DNA of 5,011 nucleotides from Thiobacillus sp. (GTDB lineage Bacteria; Pseudomonadota; Gammaproteobacteria; Burkholderiales; Thiobacillaceae), in contig JAIWOS010000125.1 in NCBI GenBank assembly GCA_020217265.1, forward strand, positions 1 to 5,011, in the 5' to 3' direction. The notes below the pieces were generated by a model. It had not been told where the DNA came from and did not search any database. It saw only the letters and a list, made by a program, of their open reading frames with translations. The stretch's first letter is position 1, and each line of letters begins with the position of its first letter. The translations under genes were made by a program, and so were the position numbers. Below are positions 1-5,011 of this stretch, piece by piece.

Positions 1-1074
1 CACCGGCCGGTCGGCCGCGGGCGCCGGCGCGGCCGACGTGGCCGCCGGCAAGGCGTAGACGTTCAGCGTATCGCCACGCGCGGGCACGAGCCCGAGTGCT
101 TGCCGTGCCATCTGCGCGGCGCGGCTGCGCACGTCCGCGTTGGCGTCGAAGCCGAGAATCACGATGGCGTCGATGCGCGCCAGCCGCCCTTCGGGCAGGT
201 GCGTGGTGCGCACGGTTTTTTCCATGGGGCGCGCCTGGCCTGCGATCAACACGTTTTTCGTGCGTTCGACGGTCTGGCGGGTTTCGCTGTCATCGAGCGT
301 GGCGGTGACCTGCACATTGACCCGGCCAGCGCCCAGCCACGGCACCAGCACGGCCTGTACGCGCCGCGCCAGATCCTGTTCCAGTGCGAGGCGGCGCGAC
401 TCGACGGCTTCGATTGGCGCGCCGCCCAACAGTACGCCGCGCGGGTCGAGCACCTGCACGTCGCCCCGCTTCAGGCGCGGCACGCTGGCGGCGACCAGGG
501 TCTGGATCGTCGCCACCTGTTCGGGCGTCAGGGTCGCGCCGGGCTTGAGCCGCACCAGCACCGCGGCGGTCGCCGGCGGCGCGTCGCGCAGAAAGGGCGA
601 GACCCGGGGCAGGGCGAGATGCACGCGCGCGAGTTCGATTGCGTCGAGGCTCTGGATCGAGCGCGCCAGCTCGGCTTCGAGCGCGCGCTGCATGCGCTGC
701 TGTTCCTGTTGCGAGGTCGCGCCGAAACGCGGCGCATCGTCCGCTTCGGCACGCACCGCCTCGTCGGACCGGGGCAGCCCCTGCGCAGCCAGCCGGTAGC
801 GCGCGGCATGGACCTGGGCGGCGGGCACCTCGATGCTGCCATCGGCAGGCGACAAGCGATAGGGAATGTCGAGCTGTTCGAGCGCGGCGAGCACTTCGCC
901 GCCCGCGCGGTCAGACAGTTTGGGGTACAGCACGCGGTATTCGACGGGGGTGAACCAGTACCAGGCCGCCCCGAGCGCGGCCAGCGGCAGCACGACCAGG
1001 AGCGCCAGCATGGCGCGGCGCAGCGGGCTCGCGTCCGCGATCAGGTCGCGCAGCGCGGTCAGCCAGCCCGGCAC
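1..1074 (-). CDS. fliF: FliF-type flagellar MS-ring protein, N-terminal 358 codons (3' end outside window)
   Basis: FliF multimers form the inner-membrane MS ring on which the flagellar rotor and export gate are built. The frame is open from a GTG at 1074 to the left edge. GTG is chosen because GGAGG (1083-1087) lies 8 nt upstream; the next ATG (1011) would cut into the membrane segment. Visible parts: short cytoplasmic N-terminus; transmembrane helix about 21-41; first ring-building motif about 44-101, with FliF-typical EYRVLYPKLSD and IEVPA; second motif about 117-215, with RALEAELARSI and ARVHLALP; third motif about 225-343, ending in RGDTLNV. Residues 344-358 are Ala/Pro-rich; the second membrane helix and FliG-binding tail would lie further left. 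Compared with Salmonella FliF (from memory), the beta-collar inside the third motif is almost gone. There is no lipobox cysteine, and the third motif argues against SctJ/YscJ. Family is confident; whether it serves a flagellum is open because no other flagellar gene is visible. Confidence 0.9.
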   Translation of the reverse strand, partial: MPGWLTALRDLIADASPLRRAMLALLVVLPLAALGAAWYWFTPVEYRVLYPKLSDRAGGEVLAALEQLDIPYRLSPADGSIEVPAAQVHAARYRLAAQGLPRSDEAVRAEADDAPRFGATSQQEQQRMQRALEAELARSIQSLDAIELARVHLALPRVSPFLRDAPPATAAVLVRLKPGATLTPEQVATIQTLVAASVPRLKRGDVQVLDPRGVLLGGAPIEAVESRRLALEQDLARRVQAVLVPWLGAGRVNVQVTATLDDSETRQTVERTKNVLIAGQARPMEKTVRTTHLPEGRLARIDAIVILGFDANADVRSRAAQMARQALGLVPARGDTLNVYALPAATSAAPAPAADRPV

Positions 1075-1082
1075 GACAAGCG

Positions 1083-1087
1083 CCTCC
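1083..1087 (-). promoter_or_regulatory. Ribosome binding site deciding the GTG start of fliF
   Basis: On the minus strand GGAGG is followed by 8 nt and then GTG at 1074. This is the only strong Shine-Dalgarno match seen for the genes in this window. It supports a GTG start that adds 21 residues before the first in-frame ATG (1011) and keeps the transmembrane helix whole. Confidence 0.7.
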
Positions 1088-1136
1088 GTTCGGCCGGAAA
1101 CCCCGGCCAGTTGATGGGATGCATGATCACGCGGCG

Positions 1137-1142
1137 ATTATA
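1137..1142 (-). promoter_or_regulatory. Possible -10 element upstream of fliF
   Basis: The minus strand reads TATAAT, inside TATATAAT, 62 nt before the fliF GTG in the 98-bp gap between sixA and fliF. The hexamer is a perfect sigma-70 -10 match in otherwise GC-rich DNA. At the normal 17-bp spacing the upstream hexamer is ACCTTG, a poor -35. No sigma-54 or sigma-28 pattern was recognised. fliF could be transcribed from here, or only by readthrough from sixA. Confidence 0.25.
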
Positions 1143-1172
1143 TATGCCGCCTTGCCGCGCAAGGTGGGGAAC

Positions 1173-1625
1173 TCAGGCGTAATCGGGGCCGGCCACTGCG
1201 CGCAGCACGATTTGCAGTTCGCCGTCGCGCTCGCGGCACTGGAACCACCATACCCCGGCTTTCTTGATCGACACGTCGCCTTCGCTCCCGGCCAGCAGGC
1301 GCGCGGCGATCCGGCCCAGCGTCGGCTGGTGCCCCACGACCAGCACCGGATGCACGGCGTTGGGCCAATCTGCGGCAGTCAGCACGGCTTCGGCTGTCGC
1401 GCCGGGGGCGAGCGCCGGTTCGATGTCGACTTCGCGTCCCAGCGCCTGCGCCGTCTGCCGCGCGCGCAGCGCCGGGCTTGCCAGGATGCGTACATCCGGC
1501 GGCAGGCGCGGCGTCAGCCAGTCGGCCATGCGCGAGGCCTGCTTGCGTCCGCGCGGGGTCAGTTCACGTTCGAGATCGGGCACGCCCTCCTCGGCTTCGG
1601 CGTGACGCCACAAAATCAGGTCCAT
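1173..1625 (-). CDS. sixA: SixA-type phosphohistidine phosphatase
   Basis: This is a small cytoplasmic histidine phosphatase of the branch-2-like SixA group (phosphoglycerate mutase fold). In E. coli SixA removes phosphate from histidine on phosphotransfer proteins, first reported for ArcB and later for the nitrogen PTS protein NPr. The product is 150 residues, close to the 161 of E. coli SixA. The catalytic motif is WRHAEAEEG, with R7 and the nucleophile H8. The phosphate-pocket motif ASPALRARQT follows at about 49-58, and the second catalytic histidine is H99 in VVGHQPT. There is no signal peptide or membrane segment. The ATG start (1625) gives the motif its usual position at the very N-terminus; upstream is only a weak purine-rich stretch, GAGAGAAAG. 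It reads in the same direction as fliF, with a 98-bp gap, and diverges from the cyclase gene. The true substrate cannot be told from sequence. Confidence 0.92.
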   Translation of the reverse strand: MDLILWRHAEAEEGVPDLERELTPRGRKQASRMADWLTPRLPPDVRILASPALRARQTAQALGREVDIEPALAPGATAEAVLTAADWPNAVHPVLVVGHQPTLGRIAARLLAGSEGDVSIKKAGVWWFQCRERDGELQIVLRAVAGPDYA

Positions 1626-1778
1626 CTTTCTCTCAGTCCACAGGGTCTGCTGGCAATCAAGCTATCACAAACCCGTGACGCCAGCCCTCGCGATCAGACA
1701 GTTGTAAAAAATTGCAAACGCACTTACTCGCGTATGGAACCACACTCAGAATCGAAAGATTCAATATTGTGTACAGCC
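1626..1778. promoter_or_regulatory. Divergent intergenic region between sixA and the diguanylate cyclase gene
   Basis: This 153-bp gap separates two genes that point away from each other, so promoters for both should lie here. It is AT-richer than most of the window and contains an A-tract around 1706-1711. The best plus-strand promoter idea is TTGTAA (1702-1707), but the hexamer 17 bp further on (TACTCG, 1725-1730) is a poor -10. No convincing sigma-70 pair was found for either gene, and no operator was recognised. If the cyclase starts at the alternative ATG at 1734, the last 45 bp are coding. Confidence 0.4.
1749..1762 (+). other. Small perfect hairpin with GAAA tetraloop just before the cyclase start
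   Basis: GAATC-GAAA-GATTC is a 5-bp perfect stem closed by a GNRA-type loop. It ends 16 nt before the ATG at 1779, where a ribosome binding site would be expected and none is seen. There is no T-tract after it, so it is not a terminator. It could affect translation initiation, or it could be coding sequence if the ATG at 1734 is used. A short stem like this can occur by chance. Confidence 0.3.
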
Positions 1779-2657
1779 ATGGTTCGCCCGATTGCCAACA
1801 ACAACGATGTCGCCAGCCAGATCATGGACCTACTGTCGCTCTTCGACAGCTGGCTGCTGGCACGCCATCAGTGGATTGTGCAATGTATGCGCTGTCTCGT
1901 CACAGACGAAGTTCGGCCTAGCCAGAAAAACCTGCCCAATTTCGCCTCGCTGCCCGGAGTCGAGCTGCCAGGCAATCTGCGCCACGAACTCACGACCACG
2001 ATCCACCAACTCGAAATGCTGTGGGATACCGTGATAAGCGCATCACACCAGCGAGAAGCGCAGTCCCTGACACATGTACTCGACCATTTCCAGATACTCG
2101 ACCATTTCCAGATGCAGGCCGAGCGTTTCATGCGCGAAGCAGAACAGGCCAGTAAGTTGCTGTGGCAGGATTTCGCGCTGCGCGATCCGCTCACCGGCGC
2201 ACGTACCCGGTTAACCTTGAAATCCCATCTGCTCGATGCTCTGTGCAGATTCAAACGGGGCACACCCTCGACTCTTATCCTGCTAGACCAGGACAACTTT
2301 AAAGCCATAAACGACCAATGGGGGCATCTGGCCGGTGATGAGGTGCTGATCACCATGGCCAATCAAATGAGCCGGCATTTGCGCGCCGAAGACATTCTGT
2401 TCCGCTATGGGGGTGACGAATGGCTGATCTTGCTGAAAGGTACCGAAAGGGACAAAGCTTCGTTGATCGCGAATCGATTGAGAGACAGCGTACGCACCCT
2501 TTCCTTTTCCGCAAACAACTTTCAACTTTACTACACCGACTTATCTTATGGCATCGCCGCACCGCAACCCTTCGATACCCCGGAAACCTGGATTGCCCGT
2601 GCCGATCTTGCCCTGTACAGCATGAAGCGGCAGCGGCGCGGGGGAGATTCAACGTAA
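1779..2657 (+). CDS. Diguanylate cyclase (GGDEF) with N-terminal CZB-like helical domain, DgcZ-like
   Basis: The enzyme condenses two GTP into the second messenger c-di-GMP. The GGDEF domain spans about 134-290: DPLTG (136-140), metal-binding LLDQDNFKAIND (D170), GH and GD (182-187), and active-site signature GGDEW (211-215), where W replaces the usual F. RAED (202-205) sits exactly five residues before it, which is the inhibitory I-site spacing, so product feedback is likely. Residues about 15-130 are helical and resemble the zinc-sensing CZB domain of E. coli DgcZ (ARHQW, and H76 in IHQ), but most zinc ligands seem absent. There is no membrane segment, so it is probably cytosolic. The 292-residue product is close to DgcZ (about 296). 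The start is uncertain: ATG 1779 fits family length, ATG 1734 would add 15 polar residues, and neither has a clear ribosome binding site. Codons farther upstream are antisense to sixA. GC is lower than in the neighbours. Confidence 0.88.
   Translation: MVRPIANNNDVASQIMDLLSLFDSWLLARHQWIVQCMRCLVTDEVRPSQKNLPNFASLPGVELPGNLRHELTTTIHQLEMLWDTVISASHQREAQSLTHVLDHFQILDHFQMQAERFMREAEQASKLLWQDFALRDPLTGARTRLTLKSHLLDALCRFKRGTPSTLILLDQDNFKAINDQWGHLAGDEVLITMANQMSRHLRAEDILFRYGGDEWLILLKGTERDKASLIANRLRDSVRTLSFSANNFQLYYTDLSYGIAAPQPFDTPETWIARADLALYSMKRQRRGGDST
2077..2112 (+). repeat. Perfect 18-bp tandem duplication inside the cyclase gene
   Basis: The 18-bp unit at 2077-2094, TACTCGACCATTTCCAGA, is repeated exactly at 2095-2112 with no spacer. 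It is in frame and produces LDHFQI followed by LDHFQM at residues 101-112, in the helix joining the N-terminal domain to the GGDEF domain. Perfect identity at every codon position suggests a recent slippage event. Confidence 0.9.
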
Positions 2658-4565
2658 CGGCAGCCGCAGGGTAAAGCAGGCGCCCTCGCCGGGCGCACTG
2701 TCGAGACTCACGGTGCCGCCATGCTTTTCCGCCACCGTGCGCACGAAGTACAGGCCCAGCCCGGTTCCGCCGCTCTGCCCGTCTCCCCGTGAAAAACGCC
2801 TGAACAATTTCTCCCGTGCTTCCGGCGCGATGCCGGGACCGCGGTCGCGCACGCTGGCAATCGCCTGCCCGCCTTCGACCGCCAGGGCGACCCTGACTTC
2901 GCTGTCCGGCGGCGCGAACCGCACCGCGTTCTGCACCAGATTCAGCACCGCCCGGTGCAGCAGGCCGAATTCGCCGTTGACCCATACCGGCTCCTGCGGC
3001 AGCGCGCGCACCAGATGCAGCGATTTCGCCCGTGCGGCGGGATAGGCATCGTCGATGGCCTGGTGCACGAGCGCGGCGAAGTCGATCTCCTCGAAGCGCC
3101 CGGCATCGAGCATTTCCGCGCGCGAGGTGCGCAGGAATTCCTCGGCCAGTTCGAGCCCGCGCGTCAGCGGTTCGCGCAGCCGAGCCTGCGCGGCCGGCGG
3201 CAGGTCGTCGACCTGCATCAGCGCCGAGGCCAGCGGCGCGCGTATGTCGTGTGAAATGAAGGCCAGCGTTTCACGCCGTTCGTCCTGCAGATGGCGCAGC
3301 CGGTGGGCCGCCGCCTGCACCTGGCGGATGCGCGCCCGGAAAGGATCGTGTGCCGCCCCGCGCGGCAGCGGTTCGGCTGCCGGGCCCAGTTCCTGCCGCA
3401 GCCGTTTCAGCTCGTGATCGAGAAATCGCCCGGCGGATTCCAGCCGCCGCCAGCTCCACACCGGGTAGGCCAGCAGGATCGCCAGCAAGGCGCCGGCCAC
3501 CGGCATCCAGGCGTGCGCCAGCGCCGGCAAGGCGGCGGCCGTCGCGGCGACCGCGACGAACCAGACGAGGCTGGCAAGCAGCCCGGTCAGCGGGCTCAGG
3601 CGCGGCAGCCAGGCGAGCGGCAGCAGCGCCAGCAGGGTGGCAGCCACGAGGGCGACCGGCAGGCCAGTCTCGCGTATCAGCCGGCCGTCGCGCATCGCCG
3701 CCACCACGTTGGCGTTGAATTCCACCCCGGGCATCGGCGCCGCCAGGCCCGACACCGGCGTTGGCAGAAGGTCGCCCATGCCGGCGGCGGTGGCGCCCAC
3801 CAGCACGATCTTATCGCGGAAGGTTCCGGGCGCGAATTCGCCGGTGAGCGCCTGTGCGTAAGACAGGGTGCGCACGTAACCGGGCGGGCCGAGGAAGCCG
3901 ACCCGCCGCTGCGTGTCGCGCACCAGCGCGAAGGGTAGCGCCTCGTGCGTTTGCGGCGACGCGGCGGCAAGCCCGGGCGGACGGATGCCTGCCACCGTGA
4001 GCGCCGCCTGAGCGAAATGCGGCCATACCGGCGCGCCGACGCCTTCCCACAGGAACACGCTGCGGGCGATGCCGTCCGCATCGAGCTCCGCATGCACGCG
4101 CCCCAGCCCCGCCGTGTGCTCCAGCAGTTGCGGCAGCGGCAGCGTTTCCAGCAGCTGTCCGTTGGCGCGGCTGCTTTCCAGCAGCACCGGCAGCACCACG
4201 TTGCCCGCGCGGGCGATTGCCTCGGCAAGCTGCGCGTCGGCCGGCTGGTCGGACGCGTCCGGCTCGGCAAACACGATGTCGAGCGCGATGACTTTCGCGC
4301 CATCGGCCTTCAGGCGGTCGATCAGGGCGGCGTGAAGGCGGCGCGACCACGGCCAGCGGCCGAGCTTGGAGAGGCTGCTCTCGTCGATGGCGACGATGAC
4401 GATGTCCTGCGGCACGGGCTGCCGGGAAAGACGCTGACCGAGGTCATAAAGCAAATTGTCGACGCGCGTGAGCACGCCGCTGGCGGTCACGGCGAGCGCG
4501 ACGGCGAGCAGGATCAGCGCGGTGGAAAAACGGTCTTCGAGAATCAGGCGCGACAGCCGGCTCAC
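2649..4565 (-). CDS. CHASE2-domain transmembrane sensor histidine kinase
   Basis: This is an inner-membrane two-component sensor that autophosphorylates on histidine and passes phosphate to a response regulator. The product is 638 residues. Order: one N-terminal membrane helix (about 16-33); periplasmic CHASE2 domain (about 38-295), with IVIVAIDESSL, GRWPW and ALDIVFAEPD near its start and DKIVLVGATAAG near its end; three membrane helices (about 301-320, 325-347, 352-370), the usual CHASE2 arrangement; a charged helical linker (371-430); HisKA with FISHDIRAPL (phospho-acceptor H439); ATPase domain with N-box NLVQNAVRF (N546), G1 box DRGPGI (574-579) and G2 box GTGLGLYFV (600-608). All catalytic motifs look intact; there is no receiver or HAMP domain. 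The GTG start at 4565 is chosen because it overlaps the upstream stop as GTGA and sits just before the first helix; the frame stays open upstream, but that is only a shadow of the upstream gene. The ligand is unknown and no partner regulator is in view. Confidence 0.92.
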   Translation of the reverse strand: MSRLSRLILEDRFSTALILLAVALAVTASGVLTRVDNLLYDLGQRLSRQPVPQDIVIVAIDESSLSKLGRWPWSRRLHAALIDRLKADGAKVIALDIVFAEPDASDQPADAQLAEAIARAGNVVLPVLLESSRANGQLLETLPLPQLLEHTAGLGRVHAELDADGIARSVFLWEGVGAPVWPHFAQAALTVAGIRPPGLAAASPQTHEALPFALVRDTQRRVGFLGPPGYVRTLSYAQALTGEFAPGTFRDKIVLVGATAAGMGDLLPTPVSGLAAPMPGVEFNANVVAAMRDGRLIRETGLPVALVAATLLALLPLAWLPRLSPLTGLLASLVWFVAVAATAAALPALAHAWMPVAGALLAILLAYPVWSWRRLESAGRFLDHELKRLRQELGPAAEPLPRGAAHDPFRARIRQVQAAAHRLRHLQDERRETLAFISHDIRAPLASALMQVDDLPPAAQARLREPLTRGLELAEEFLRTSRAEMLDAGRFEEIDFAALVHQAIDDAYPAARAKSLHLVRALPQEPVWVNGEFGLLHRAVLNLVQNAVRFAPPDSEVRVALAVEGGQAIASVRDRGPGIAPEAREKLFRRFSRGDGQSGGTGLGLYFVRTVAEKHGGTVSLDSAPGEGACFTLRLPLR

Positions 4566-5011
4566 AAGGCGAACAGCAGCGGCAGCAACAACAGCAGGGG
4601 CTCCCAGCGCGGGCGCGGCGGCACATCGATCCGGCGCACGGCGTACGGCCCGGCGGCGCCGTCGGCTTCGACCAGGCGTGCAGCGAGATAGAGCGACTTC
4701 GGTTCGAGCGGCGCGGCGCGCACCGCGCCGTCGCTGCTGCTGCCGCGCCACAACACGTTTTTGCCCTCGGCGTCGGACGACACCATGACCTCGTAGCGCA
4801 GTCCCGCGGACGGCGGCGGCAGCCGCACCGCGAGCGCGCCATCGGCGAATACCGGCTGGGCGGCGTTCACGTCCGGCGCGCCGGGGAGCGGGTCGTAGAC
4901 GAAGCGCTGCGGCGGCGAGAAGGGACCGGTGTCCGCACCCGCCACGCTCGCCACCCGCCAGTACCACGCGCCGGGGTCGAGCGCCTGGTCGGGCCGCCAC
5001 TCGGTGGCGCT
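4562..5011 (-). CDS. C-terminal 149 residues of a fibronectin-III-like, possibly FecR-type envelope protein (5' end outside window)
   Basis: The frame enters from the right edge and ends at TGA (4564-4562). Visible residue 1 is at 5011. Two beta-sandwich-like units can be seen. The first is LDPGAWYWRVASV (11-23), followed by TGPFSPPQRF; the second runs about 57-130 (LRYEVMVSSD, then SLYLAARLVEADG and GPYAVRRI). The Y-W-R-V pattern followed by D/G and GP-F/Y is typical of fibronectin-III-like modules in exported proteins. The last 14 residues, WEPLLLLLPLLFAL, are a very short hydrophobic tail with no basic residues after it. The TGA overlaps the kinase GTG by 4 bp, so the two are almost certainly co-transcribed and translationally coupled. 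From general knowledge, FecR-domain proteins often sit beside CHASE2 genes, which suggests the unseen N-terminus carries FecR, but that domain is not visible here. The reading frame is well supported; the function is a guess. Confidence 0.8.
   Translation of the reverse strand, partial: SATEWRPDQALDPGAWYWRVASVAGADTGPFSPPQRFVYDPLPGAPDVNAAQPVFADGALAVRLPPPSAGLRYEVMVSSDAEGKNVLWRGSSSDGAVRAAPLEPKSLYLAARLVEADGAAGPYAVRRIDVPPRPRWEPLLLLLPLLFAL

Noticed and set aside
1..1074. SctJ/YscJ type III secretion lipoprotein as the identity of the left gene
   Set aside because: There is no lipobox cysteine near the N-terminus, a membrane helix is present instead, and a third ring-building motif ending in RGDTLNV follows, which SctJ lacks.
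1150..1164. CCTTGC-CGC-GCAAGG hairpin between sixA and fliF as a terminator
   Set aside because: The stem is only 6 bp and is not followed by a T-tract on either strand. On the minus strand it is followed by GCGGCATATATAAT, which looks more like a promoter element.
100..1182. Long plus-strand open frame of 360 codons
   Set aside because: It lies antisense to fliF, and its residues are rich in R, H, Q and G with no family resemblance. In this GC-rich DNA such frames are common shadows; the minus-strand frame gives a clear FliF match.
1649..1685. GCTGGC...GCCAGC inverted repeat in the divergent region as an operator
   Set aside because: The arms are only 6 bp with about 25 bp between them, and no known binding-site consensus fits. 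This is expected by chance at this GC content.
1119..1733. Upstream extension of the cyclase open frame
   Set aside because: About 205 codons before ATG 1734 run antisense through sixA and look like no known domain. Base composition also changes near 1640, so the true start is downstream.
3291..3938. Plus-strand open frame of 215 codons inside the kinase gene
   Set aside because: It is antisense to the CHASE2 and membrane region, which has clear motifs; the translation is Arg/Gln/Gly-rich with no start signal.
4566..5000. N-terminal extension of the kinase frame
   Set aside because: The extra 145 codons are Arg/Ala-rich and overlap the envelope-protein gene in another frame. The GTG at 4565 sits directly before the first membrane helix and overlaps the upstream stop as expected for coupled genes.

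Overview
This is a GC-rich bacterial window with compact, mostly leftward-transcribed genes. The gene content (flagellar-type MS-ring protein, SixA phosphatase, GGDEF enzyme, CHASE2 histidine kinase) and codon use suggest a proteobacterium, probably a betaproteobacterium. The taxon is inferred from overall character, not from a marker gene.

Layout, left to right. (1) Positions 1-1074, minus strand: N-terminal 358 codons of a FliF-type MS-ring protein that runs off the left edge. (2) 1173-1625, minus strand: complete sixA-like phosphohistidine phosphatase. (3) 1626-1778: divergent intergenic region with no gene. (4) 1779-2657, plus strand: diguanylate cyclase with an N-terminal helical domain resembling the CZB domain of DgcZ. 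It lies in DNA of clearly lower GC than its neighbours and carries an in-frame 18-bp tandem duplication. (5) 2649-4565, minus strand: complete CHASE2 sensor histidine kinase, convergent with the cyclase and overlapping its end by 9 bp. (6) 4562-5011, minus strand: C-terminal 149 residues of a beta-rich, fibronectin-III-like protein, possibly of the FecR-domain type, coupled to the kinase by a 4-bp GTGA overlap. Genes occupy nearly everything; the two gaps are 98 and 153 bp.

How they may work together: genes 5 and 6 look like one operon in which an envelope protein and a periplasmic-sensing kinase act in the same pathway; no response regulator is visible. SixA removes phosphate from histidine residues of phosphorelay proteins, and the cyclase makes c-di-GMP, which often controls motility. 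A motility or surface-lifestyle theme is therefore possible, but no direct link between these proteins is shown here.

No mobile element, CRISPR array, tRNA or rRNA was seen. The most unusual point is that the FliF-like protein keeps both halves of its third ring-building motif but lacks nearly all of the roughly 100-residue beta-collar insertion of classical FliF.
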